Under the pieces are notes generated by a model. That model saw nothing but the letters and a program-made list of their open reading frames with translations, was not told the DNA's origin and ran no database searches. DNA of 64,000 nt. Origin: Mycobacterium sp. BK086. GTDB lineage: Bacteria > Actinomycetota > Actinomycetes > Mycobacteriales > Mycobacteriaceae. Position numbers and translations under genes: made by a program. Below, piece after piece: positions 34,316 through 41,333 of this stretch (position 1 is its first letter; each line of letters starts with the position of its first letter). The stretch lies in contig SNWL01000006.1 of NCBI GenBank assembly GCA_004362315.1, forward strand, positions 248,001 through 312,000, written 5' to 3'.

Positions 34316-35113
34316 CTAGTTGTTCGAGAATGCCGGGCGGTCGCGCGTGTTGTCGACCTCGACCCAGGCGACTCCCGGCACTCCCGCTTCGGCGTCGGCC
34401 TGCAGCTTGGCCGCCTGCTGGTTGATGACCTTCAACGACATCACGATCATCACCATGATCTCGCCGAAGAAGATGAAGACAGGGAACCAGAAGGCGAGCA
34501 CTCCGTTGTAGGCGAACGGTCCGTCGTGCCAGAACACGATCAGCGCCGCCGGGAAGATCAGGAAACCGCACCAGAGGTTGAAGTAGCCCACCCAGCGGGG
34601 ATAGATCGTGGGGACGTTGTGGTCCTTGAAGATCGCCGCAGCGACGACGAAAAACCAGATGGCGAAGGGCGGCCAGGTGAAAAGCCAGTCGAACCACACC
34701 CAGTCGTTGGCGAACTGAATGATCTGCGGATCCATCGTGTCGGCACGGTACGCGCACACCGCCCAGGTCATGGGAATGAACAGGAAGAACACGTATCCGC
34801 CGCCGACCAAGGCAATCGAGGCGTAGGTCAGGAACGGGTAACCGCGCTCCATCCTCCGCATGAACGTGGTGACGACGATGCCCCACGTCGCCCAGAAGCT
34901 CCACGCGATGATCTGGATCACCGAGCCGATCTGGATTTCAAAGCGACGATCGATGAAAACCTGGCGCAACTCGTCGGCAGTGAGGGTAGGTCTCGGCGCG
35001 GGCAGGAAGTGCATCAGAAAGCCCTGGGCCACAAGAAGTCCAAGGATGACCACCACTGCCGACCAGGTGAACGCCTTGGCGACACCCTTGTCCATCTCGA
35101 CCTGTCTGATCAC
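34316..35113 (-). CDS. Family A six-helix membrane protein (copy 8)
   Basis: A 265-residue family A protein. The GTG start at 35113 has GGAGG 7 nt upstream, while the internal ATG at 35095 is less well placed. It keeps FLPAPRPTLT, FMRRMERGYP, FANDWVWFDWLF, YPRWVGYFNLW and HDGPFAYNGVLAFWFP (Tyr for Trp in AWNG). It heads an operon with NorE- and NorF-like genes. Its upstream region carries a TGAG-class and a GCAAGTG-class site. Confidence 0.8.
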   Translation of the reverse strand: MIRQVEMDKGVAKAFTWSAVVVILGLLVAQGFLMHFLPAPRPTLTADELRQVFIDRRFEIQIGSVIQIIAWSFWATWGIVVTTFMRRMERGYPFLTYASIALVGGGYVFFLFIPMTWAVCAYRADTMDPQIIQFANDWVWFDWLFTWPPFAIWFFVVAAAIFKDHNVPTIYPRWVGYFNLWCGFLIFPAALIVFWHDGPFAYNGVLAFWFPVFIFFGEIMVMIVMSLKVINQQAAKLQADAEAGVPGVAWVEVDNTRDRPAFSNN

Positions 35114-35148
35114 CGGATTCCCTCCATCCGCGTCCGGTGCGGCCTCTT

Positions 35149-35169
35149 TGTGAGACGCATCACTTCATA
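35149..35169. promoter_or_regulatory. TGAG-class operator (family A/NorE/NorF operon)
   Basis: Arms TGTGAGA and CTTCATA with a 7-bp spacer, 36 bp before the minus-strand GTG at 35113. Confidence 0.6.
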
Positions 35170-35196
35170 ATTACTGTAGGTGCGCGCCGTCGCGTT

Positions 35197-35221
35197 AGCA
35201 AGTGTCACTTTCGATAATCGA
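35197..35221. promoter_or_regulatory. GCAAGTG-class site overlapping a TCGATAATCGA palindrome
   Basis: 35198-35212 is GCAAGTG-T-CACTTTC, one mismatch from a palindrome in its outer arm. 35211-35221 is TCGAT-A-ATCGA, a perfect 5-bp inverted repeat. Both lie in the divergent promoter with the TetR at 35261. Confidence 0.55.
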
Positions 35222-35248
35222 TAGTGCTGCTTACTTAACGACTCGCGA

Positions 35249-35254
35249 TACGAT
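35249..35254 (+). promoter_or_regulatory. -10 box TACGAT of leaderless TetR mRNA
   Basis: A TANNNT hexamer is followed by 6 nt and the ATG at 35261. Confidence 0.5.
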
Positions 35255-35260
35255 CTCCCC

Positions 35261-35896
35261 ATGGGCATGCGACGCGGTCCGCGCGAGGTGCAAGATCTGG
35301 TGCTCAAGGCGGCGGACCGGCTCTTCACCGCTCAGGGCTACCACGGCACCACCACCCGGCAGATAGCCGAGGAAGCCGGCGTGGGAGAACCCGTGCTGTT
35401 TCGCAACTTCGGCAGCAAGGCAGGGCTTTTCGAGCAGGCGACCATCAAACCGTTCACCGAGTTCCTGACCGAATGGGTGGCCTCATGGGAGCGTGAGCAG
35501 CCGGCGACCACCGACGCCGAGAAGATCGTGCGATCGTTCGTGACGGGCTTCTACGGCGTGGTCGACGAGCATCGTGAACTCATCAAGACGCTGATCTCGG
35601 CACGAGCACAGGGCGGCGATCAGGAGCTCGACAGAGTTTCGGCCACCGTGAGCGACAAGGTCGCCGAGGCGCTGCGCATCATGCGAAGGGCCCTGCTCGA
35701 CCATGGCCAGCCGAGGCACTACGACGACCTCGATCCGCCGTTGACCGTCGCGGTCAGTGCCGGCGCCGTGATGTCCGTTCTGCTGCTCGATGATTGGCTC
35801 TTTCCGGCTCGGGAGCGGCGCCCCAGCAGGAAGAGGCAGATCGACGAGCTCACCCAGATGCTCTTGCACGGCATCGCACACCGCGGCTCGGCCTGA
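35261..35896 (+). CDS. TetR-family transcriptional regulator (GCAAGTG group)
   Basis: A 211-residue regulator with the helix-turn-helix TTTRQIAEEAGVGEPVLFRNFGSKAGLFEQATIKPF. It belongs with the regulators at 19065 and 32762. It is divergent from the family A/NorE/NorF operon, with the expected operator in between, so it probably controls that operon and itself. The 3' end meets the convergent family A gene (35898) with 1 bp between them. Confidence 0.88.
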   Translation: MGMRRGPREVQDLVLKAADRLFTAQGYHGTTTRQIAEEAGVGEPVLFRNFGSKAGLFEQATIKPFTEFLTEWVASWEREQPATTDAEKIVRSFVTGFYGVVDEHRELIKTLISARAQGGDQELDRVSATVSDKVAEALRIMRRALLDHGQPRHYDDLDPPLTVAVSAGAVMSVLLLDDWLFPARERRPSRKRQIDELTQMLLHGIAHRGSA

Positions 35897-35897
35897 C

Positions 35898-36662
35898 CTA
35901 CCCGACGAGCCGTCGCTCGTCGGCGGTGATGGCTTTGAACGTCATCACCGACATCACCACCATCCAGGTGAAGAAGTCGACCGCGACGAGCCAGAACGCC
36001 AGCATGCCGTTGTAGGCCAACGGGCCGGTCTTGAACAGACCCATGAAGCTGGCCGGTGCCATCGCGATGGCCGCGTAGATGTTGTAGTAGGCAACCCATC
36101 TCGGATACGCCGCATGAGGATTGCAATCTCGGAAGATCGCGACCGCGATGATGACCATCAGAATGCCGAACGGCGGCCAGGTGTAGAGGAACAGGAAAAA
36201 CCCAAGATCGAGGAACGCCTGGACGATCGCAGGGTCCTCGGCCCGGAACGCCATCACGGTCCACGACACCGCGATGGTGGTGATCACAGCGGCACCGCCA
36301 CCCACGTTGGCCAGCGCAGCGACGGTCAGCACGGGAACCCGCTCCATCCGCCGGACGTAGAGCAGAATGGGCGCCATCCACGTAACCCAGAACGACCAGA
36401 AGAAGGTGCACAGAGCCGCGCCGATGAGGATGGAGCGTTGGTTTTCCGAAACCCACGCCAGTGCAGCCTCTTTGGTCATCGTCGGCGACGGCGGGGGAAC
36501 CATCTGCATGAGCCACGCGAAGCCGATCACCGTCATGGCGACCAGCGTCAGCCCGCTCCACACGAACAGCCGCATGACCATCGGATCGATTCGGAACTCC
36601 GCCAACCACCCGTGATGGACGGGATCCAGTCCGTCAGCCTGCCTGGTCTTTGCCGTTGTCAT
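35898..36662 (-). CDS. Family A six-helix membrane protein (copy 9)
   Basis: A 254-residue family A protein. I use the ATG at 36662 (MTTAKTRQADG), which has GAGGGAG 6 nt upstream. Compared with most copies it has an N-terminal extension of about 20 residues. It keeps VPPPSPTMT, YVRRMERVPV, VMAFRAEDPAIVQAFLDLGFF (Asp kept, LND-x-x-W changed), YPRWVAYYNIY and LFKTGPLAYNGMLAFW. It is divergent from the broken TetR/transposase-fusion gene at 36800. Function unknown. Confidence 0.8.
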   Translation of the reverse strand: MTTAKTRQADGLDPVHHGWLAEFRIDPMVMRLFVWSGLTLVAMTVIGFAWLMQMVPPPSPTMTKEAALAWVSENQRSILIGAALCTFFWSFWVTWMAPILLYVRRMERVPVLTVAALANVGGGAAVITTIAVSWTVMAFRAEDPAIVQAFLDLGFFLFLYTWPPFGILMVIIAVAIFRDCNPHAAYPRWVAYYNIYAAIAMAPASFMGLFKTGPLAYNGMLAFWLVAVDFFTWMVVMSVMTFKAITADERRLVG

Positions 36663-36757
36663 CGAAGCTCCCTCATTCGCCGCCATTCCGGTGCAGGAGG
36701 GTGGCGAACATCGAGGAATCCGCGCAAGGCCCACTAACAAGTCGTGCTGATGACGCA

Positions 36758-36775
36758 TCTATCGTTGGTGATAGA
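36758..36775. promoter_or_regulatory. Inverted repeat TCTATC-n6-GATAGA
   Basis: Perfect 6-bp arms between family A copy 9 (start 36662) and the broken TetR (start 36800). It is a candidate operator of that TetR. Confidence 0.5.
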
Positions 36776-36787
36776 GCCCCATTTCAT

Positions 36788-36793
36788 TACTAT
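36788..36793 (+). promoter_or_regulatory. -10 box TACTAT of leaderless TetR mRNA
   Basis: A TANNNT hexamer is followed by 6 nt and the ATG at 36800. The promoter looks intact although the gene is frameshifted. Confidence 0.45.
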
Positions 36794-36799
36794 TTCAGA

Positions 36800-37770
36800 A
36801 TGCCGAGACCGACGGCGTCAAACGCATCCGCCAGAGACCGCATCCTCTCCGCGGCCCGGGCAGCGTTCGGGCAATACGGCTACAACGCCACCACCACGAA
36901 GGGCATCGCGCTGCGCGCCGGCGTATCGGAGCCGCTGATCTATCGGCACTTCGGCACCAAGGAGGCGTTGTTCGACGCAGCCGTGCTGACACCCTGCACC
37001 GACTTCCTGACCCGACACCTGACCGAATGGCAACAGCGCGAGCCGGGTTCGCGCGCCCGTCACTCGAAGAGGCTGAGGGGCTCTTCAACGACCTCATCGG
37101 GCTGTTCCTCGACGAGCGGGACATCGCCCTACCACTGCTGGCGGTCTATCACTTCGGTGATCCCGGCGGCACGCTGAAGCGAAGGCTCGAGCAGGCGATG
37201 CGCGGCGTGGTCACTCTCGTCGAGCAGCGTTCGGCCAGCGAAGCGGCCAGCCGGGAGTACGGTGGCGTTGACATCCCCGTGCTGGCCAGAATCATGGTCG
37301 GCGTGTGCTTTTCGCTCGTCACATTTCCACGCCTGTTCGACATGGACCAGCTGCCACGGACCCGCTTCGTCCGAGAGATGGCGCGTCTGACGATGCACGG
37401 CATCGAGTTTCGAAACCAGCCCTTGCGTGAGGACCTCGCCCGTCGACCGGTTGCGGCCACCACCCCTGCTGGTCGACTACCGCGCGTCGTCTCCGACGAC
37501 ATCTGGTCGCGCGTCCAGCCCATCTTGCAAGCCCAGCCGTCGTCGCATCGGGGACGACAACGAATCGACGACCGGCTGGCGCTCGAGGGCGTGATCGATG
37601 TGCTGACCTGCGGGACACCGTGGCAACAACTCCCCCGGACGCGGTATGGAATCTCCGGCGTGAGCTGCTGGCGCAGATTCACGGCATGGCAGGAGCGGGG
37701 CGTCTGGCCCGAGATCGCTGACATCCTCACATCTGAAGGTCTCGATCTGCCTCCGCGCGTTCAGCATTGA
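36800..37770 (+). pseudogene. Frameshifted TetR regulator fused to an IS5-type transposase N-terminal (DUF4096) domain
   Basis: Residues from the ATG at 36800 form a normal TetR helix-turn-helix (TTTKGIALRAGVSEPLIYRHFGTKEALFDAA). The frame then fails near 37045-37075 and would stop at 37177. The rest of the TetR ligand domain continues in another frame (from about 37060: LEEAEGLFNDLIGLF ... RFVREMARLTMHGIEF), consistent with loss of one base. In that second frame, after about 37470, the protein runs on into VSDDIWSRVQPIL ... GRQRIDDRLALEGVIDVLTCGTPWQQLP ... RRFTAWQERGVWPEI. This matches the DNA-binding N-terminal domain of IS5-family transposases and ends at 37770 with no catalytic DDE part. 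A sequencing error could explain the shift. Confidence 0.7.
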
Positions 37771-37812
37771 CAGCGGACGCACCACCGAAGATAGTAATCA
37801 GTAGCGGAACAG

Positions 37813-37822
37813 AACGATCGTT
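37813..37822. promoter_or_regulatory. AACGATCGTT operator upstream of family A copy 10
   Basis: A perfect 10-bp palindrome 30 bp before the ATG at 37853. It is identical to the sites at 18206 and 47521. Confidence 0.55.
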
Positions 37823-37852
37823 ATCAATGCTTGTCACCTGCGGAGGAAACAC

Positions 37853-38638
37853 ATGAGTCGGTTGATTCACCGAGCGGCAGGCTGGAGCGGTGCGGGTGTC
37901 CTGGTGCTGATGGCCATCGGCTTCGTGGGCCTGGCCCGGTTCTTTCCGCCTCCGTCACCGGCCTTGAGCGCGGAACAGACGGCCGCCATCATCATCGGCC
38001 ACGCATCGTTCATCCGCTGGGGCATGATCCTCACGATGGTCGCCGCGGTACTGCTGGGCATCTTCGCGGTCTCGATCGCCGTGCAGATGCGCCGCATCGA
38101 AGGCCGGTTTCCCATTCTGTCGATGACCGAGTTCGGCCTGGGGATGCTGTTTGTGCTCGAATTCCTTTACCTGCTGTTCTTTTGGCAGACTGCGACTTTC
38201 CGGGCTGACCGGGATCCGAAACTCATCGAGCTACTCAACGATATGGCGTGGATTCCGTTCGTCGGACTGACCGGGACTGCCGCCGTGCAGGTCGCGTGCT
38301 TCGGTGTCGCCATCCTCATCGACCGTCGGCCGGTTCCGGTATTCCCCCGCTGGCTCGGCTACTGCAACCTGTGGGTGGCGCTGATCTTTTGCGCCGGTAC
38401 GTTCAACGTGTTCTTCAAGACGGGGCCGTTGGCGTGGAATGGCATCTTGGCGTGGTGGCTGCCCGTCCTGGTGTTCGCGGTGTGGCTGATCGTCGTCACG
38501 ATCTACCTGCGCAAGGCGATTGACTCACACATCGACGAGGTTGACACAGCACCGTCGAACAAAGAACTGGCCGTGCAGCTCGATGATCTCCAAGGCCAAG
38601 TCAGGCAACTACTTTCGCAGGCTTCGCCGAAGCTGTAG
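37853..38638 (+). CDS. Family A six-helix membrane protein (copy 10)
   Basis: A 261-residue family A protein, closest to the convergent copy at 38710-39474. It keeps FFPPPSPALS, VQMRRIEGRFP, LEFLYLLFFWQTATFRADRD, LLNDMAWIPFVG, FPRWLGYCNLW and FFKTGPLAWNGILAWW, so it is one of the best examples of the family consensus. The tail is a predicted short coiled coil (LAVQLDDLQGQVRQLL). GGAGGAAA precedes the ATG, and AACGATCGTT lies in the promoter. Confidence 0.82.
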   Translation: MSRLIHRAAGWSGAGVLVLMAIGFVGLARFFPPPSPALSAEQTAAIIIGHASFIRWGMILTMVAAVLLGIFAVSIAVQMRRIEGRFPILSMTEFGLGMLFVLEFLYLLFFWQTATFRADRDPKLIELLNDMAWIPFVGLTGTAAVQVACFGVAILIDRRPVPVFPRWLGYCNLWVALIFCAGTFNVFFKTGPLAWNGILAWWLPVLVFAVWLIVVTIYLRKAIDSHIDEVDTAPSNKELAVQLDDLQGQVRQLLSQASPKL

Positions 38639-38674
38639 TTATCGACACAAACCGCGAGTGGGGATGTCGATAAC
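38638..38674. terminator. 10-bp inverted repeat between convergent family A genes
   Basis: GTTATCGACA (38638-38647) and TGTCGATAAC (38665-38674) are perfectly complementary with a 17-nt loop. They start at the last base of the copy 10 stop codon. The place suggests a bidirectional transcription end, but there is no U-run, so an operator role cannot be excluded. Confidence 0.4.
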
Positions 38675-38709
38675 AACAGGCTCGGCGAACGGAGTGCCGA
38701 GCTGATCTG

Positions 38710-39474
38710 CTATCGGGTCACAGTGACTTCCGCGGCGAGCAACCGGTCGAGATCTGCTCGCATTCGGTCGATTTCGGACGGTGCGTCATCGGCCATCGTG
38801 TCGACGGCCTTGGACAGATAGAACGGATTGATGATCAGCCAGGTCGCGAACACCCCCAGCGGGATGTACCAGGCGATGATGCCGTTCCAGGCCAGCGGAC
38901 CATCCTTGAAGAAGACGTTGAACGTGCCGGGCGTGAACATCAACGCCACCCACAGGTTGTAGTAGCCCAGCCAGCGCGGGAAGATCGGCCGCTCGCGCCG
39001 GTCCATCAGCACCGCGATGCCGAAGCAGGCGACCTGGACCACCGCCGTCGACGTCAGCCCGACGAACGGGATCCAGGCCATATCGTTGAGCAGCTGGATG
39101 AGCTCGGGCGCCCGATCCACCCGGAAAGTCGCTGTTTGCCAGAAGAACAGCAGATAGATGAACTCCAACACGAAGATCGCGCCCAACCCGAACTGGATCA
39201 TCGCCAGCGCCGGAAAACGACCCTCGATACGGCGCATGTGCACGGCCATCGACACCGCGTACGTCATCAGCAACGACGACGCGAACATCCCGAGGATCAT
39301 CCCCCACCGGATCCGCGTCCGGTTTTCGATGATGAATTGAGCTGTCTCTACGGCACTTTGACCGGGTGACGGGGTCGGCACGAACCGGGCGATCGCGACC
39401 AGGCCGATCACCATGAGGATCAGGCAGAGCGTGCCGCTCCACGCGCAGAACTTGTGGACCGTGCGATTCACCAT
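38710..39474 (-). CDS. Family A six-helix membrane protein (copy 11)
   Basis: A 254-residue close paralogue of copy 10, with FVPTPSPGQS, VHMRRIEGRFP, LEFIYLLFFWQTATFRVDRA, LLNDMAWIPFVGLTSTAVVQVACFGIA, FPRWLGYYNLW and FFKDGPLAWNGIIAWY. AGGAGG lies just upstream of the ATG at 39474. It is the last gene of the operon with the NorE- and NorF-like genes (40376 to 38710). Inverted duplication of copies 10 and 11 seems recent relative to the rest of the family. Confidence 0.82.
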   Translation of the reverse strand: MVNRTVHKFCAWSGTLCLILMVIGLVAIARFVPTPSPGQSAVETAQFIIENRTRIRWGMILGMFASSLLMTYAVSMAVHMRRIEGRFPALAMIQFGLGAIFVLEFIYLLFFWQTATFRVDRAPELIQLLNDMAWIPFVGLTSTAVVQVACFGIAVLMDRRERPIFPRWLGYYNLWVALMFTPGTFNVFFKDGPLAWNGIIAWYIPLGVFATWLIINPFYLSKAVDTMADDAPSEIDRMRADLDRLLAAEVTVTR

Positions 39475-39480
39475 GTCCTC

Positions 39481-39756
39481 CTAGCCGAGCAGATACATTC
39501 CGACCAGCAGTCCTAACAAGACGACGCAGTACCCCTCGAAGATTCCGCGTAGCGCGATAGGCGCTTCCCGCAGCTCCATGAAGTACAGGCCCACGAGCCG
39601 GATCTTGAAGACTGCGACGACGAAGATGACCAGGCTCGCCGGAACGTGTCCACCGCCGCCCAGACCATGCTGGGTGCCGAGCGCCCAGGAGATGACCGTC
39701 AGCGTCGTCAGGGCCAGCCACGCGGCCGACGCATTGCTCCGTACCAGAGTCTTCAT
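39481..39756 (-). CDS. Small cytochrome c oxidase subunit IV / NorF-like membrane protein
   Basis: A 91-residue protein with three helices, starting at the ATG at 39756; longer upstream frames run through the NorE-like gene and are not real. It has AVFKIRLVGLYFMELREAP, as in the copy at 33408. It starts 2 bp after the NorE-like stop and ends 6 bp before family A copy 11. Confidence 0.8.
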   Translation of the reverse strand: MKTLVRSNASAAWLALTTLTVISWALGTQHGLGGGGHVPASLVIFVVAVFKIRLVGLYFMELREAPIALRGIFEGYCVVLLGLLVGMYLLG

Positions 39757-39758
39757 GA

Positions 39759-40376
39759 TCACCGCACCAGGAACAGCAGAGGGAAGATGACGATCCACAG
39801 CAGATCGACCATGTGCCAGAAACACCCACCGCCCTCGAAGAACGCGACGTGGGTGCGAGACGGCGCCGGATTGCGCGCCAGTCGCGACAACGCCAGCAGG
39901 ACCGCAAGCCCGATGACCACGTGCGCCAGGTGCAAGCCGGTCAGCACGAAGTAGTACATGAAGAACTCGTTGGTGCTCGGCGTGATACCCGCGCTGATCT
40001 TCTCGTGGTACTCGAAGACTTTGACGATCACGAAGCAACATCCGACGGCGAACCCGGCCAGCGTCAGCCGCGGCGCCAGCGGCCGCAGTCGCTCGGACCG
40101 CAACGCTGCGACCGCGAACACCACCAGCACCGAACTCGTCAGCAACACGAGGGTGTTGATGGCACCGAAGTTCCGATTGAGGGCGTTCTGCGACTCAGCG
40201 AACAGCTCGCGGTTGGCCCCGCGCCGGTGCAGGTACACCACGAACAGCACCGTGAAGACGAGCATGTCGCCGAAGAGCAGCACCCAGATACCGGCTTCAC
40301 CGGGGATGTGCTTGCCAGGTGGGGCGGACTCGGTGGCGGCGTGCTCCGACTGTCCGATCACCTCCGATGCGGACAT
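39759..40376 (-). CDS. Cytochrome c oxidase subunit III / NorE-like protein
   Basis: A 205-residue five-helix protein. The start at 40376 (MSASEVIGQSE) has GAGGAGG 8 nt upstream. It shows PGEAGIWVLLFGDM, KVFEYHEKISAGITPSTNEFFMYYF, TGLHLAHVVIG and HMVDLLWIVIFPLLFLVR, closely parallel to the copy at 33709. It heads the operon NorE-NorF-family A, behind a TGAG-class operator. As with the other pair, no oxidase subunit I is present. Confidence 0.83.
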   Translation of the reverse strand: MSASEVIGQSEHAATESAPPGKHIPGEAGIWVLLFGDMLVFTVLFVVYLHRRGANRELFAESQNALNRNFGAINTLVLLTSSVLVVFAVAALRSERLRPLAPRLTLAGFAVGCCFVIVKVFEYHEKISAGITPSTNEFFMYYFVLTGLHLAHVVIGLAVLLALSRLARNPAPSRTHVAFFEGGGCFWHMVDLLWIVIFPLLFLVR

Positions 40377-40395
40377 GCGCAACGCCTCCTCAGTC

Positions 40396-40416
40396 TTTGA
40401 GATTGGTTGTCTCATA
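40396..40416. promoter_or_regulatory. TGAG-class operator (NorE/NorF/family A operon)
   Basis: Arms TTTGAGA and TCTCATA with the 7-bp spacer TTGGTTG, 20 bp before the minus-strand ATG at 40376. One of the best copies. Confidence 0.8.
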
Positions 40417-40514
40417 TTCTATGTGTGGCAGATAACACAGTCAATATACGGCGAGTGCTTCTATCACCGGAGATGCTCGACAATCCTTGACAGCCCTCTC
40501 GGGCGAGCCCTATT

Positions 40515-40535
40515 TTTGAGATTAGCTATCTGAAA
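40515..40535. promoter_or_regulatory. TGAG-class operator (family A copy 12)
   Basis: Arms TTTGAGA and TCTGAAA with a 7-bp spacer, 18 bp before the ATG at 40553. Confidence 0.75.
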
Positions 40536-40552
40536 TTGGTCTAAGGAGCGAA

Positions 40553-41329
40553 ATGATGACCACCAGCCGAAGCCGATTCTCGGAACAGAGCCAGCGTGCC
40601 ATCTTGTGGTGGGGTATCGCGCTCGCCGTCATCTACACGCTGTCACTGATTTTCCTGCTCCAGCAAGTGCCGACCAAGAACCCCGCGTGGACCGCCGAGC
40701 AAATCGCGCAGTGGTACGCCGCCAACCAGACCAAGATCAAATGGGGCGCGGTGATCTGCAGCTGGACCGGTGCCTTCATGATGCCGATCCTCGCGGTCAT
40801 CACCATCCAGATGGCCCGCGTGGAGACCGGCGGCTGGAAGATCTGGAGCGCGCTCTCACTGGTGAGCGGCGCAATGATGTCGCTGTTCCTGATGCTTCCG
40901 CCGATGTTCTGGGGCGTGGCCGCCTACACCGCGCCCCGCAAGGATCCCGAAGTCACCGCGCTGATGCACGAATTGGCGACCCTGACGCTCACGACGACCG
41001 ACCAGTACTACATCTTCATGTGGGTCGGCGTGACCGTGATCTGCCTGCGCCCGGCCACCCAACTGGTCAAGAACAATCCGTTCCCGCGCTGGTGGGGCTG
41101 GATGTCGTTGTGGATCACCATCATGTTCGAGGCCGGCGCCATTGCCTTCATCCCGCGCAGCGGCCCGTTCGCCTGGAACGGCCTGCTGGTGTTCTGGTCC
41201 CCGTTGACATTGTTCGGCGTGTGGATCACCGTGCAGAGCTACCTGACGTTCCGCGCCATCCGCCTGCAGTCCGCCGATCCTGAGCCCGCACCGGTCACCG
41301 ACCCGCGCGAAGCCGCAACGGTTTTCTAA
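40553..41329 (+). CDS. Family A six-helix membrane protein (copy 12)
   Basis: A 258-residue protein almost co-linear with copy 6 (27563-28333). It shares SQRAILWWGIAL, QWYAANQTKIKWGAVICSWTGAFMMPILAV, MLPPMFWGVAAYTAPRKDPEV and FIPRSGPFAWNGLLVFWSPL. AAGGAG precedes two tandem ATGs (40553 and 40556); either may be used. It is the only gene of its transcription unit and converges on the dehydrogenase at 41334. It has a strong TGAG-class operator. Confidence 0.82.
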   Translation: MMTTSRSRFSEQSQRAILWWGIALAVIYTLSLIFLLQQVPTKNPAWTAEQIAQWYAANQTKIKWGAVICSWTGAFMMPILAVITIQMARVETGGWKIWSALSLVSGAMMSLFLMLPPMFWGVAAYTAPRKDPEVTALMHELATLTLTTTDQYYIFMWVGVTVICLRPATQLVKNNPFPRWWGWMSLWITIMFEAGAIAFIPRSGPFAWNGLLVFWSPLTLFGVWITVQSYLTFRAIRLQSADPEPAPVTDPREAATVF

Positions 41330-41333
41330 AAGC

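Noticed and set aside
37480..37770. Complete insertion sequence next to the broken TetR
   Set aside because: Only the N-terminal DNA-binding part of an IS5-type transposase is present; I saw no DDE domain, no terminal repeats and no target duplication.
33408..40376. A complete cytochrome oxidase or nitric-oxide reductase operon
   Set aside because: Only subunit III- and IV-like genes occur; no protein with the six His ligands of subunit I is in the window.
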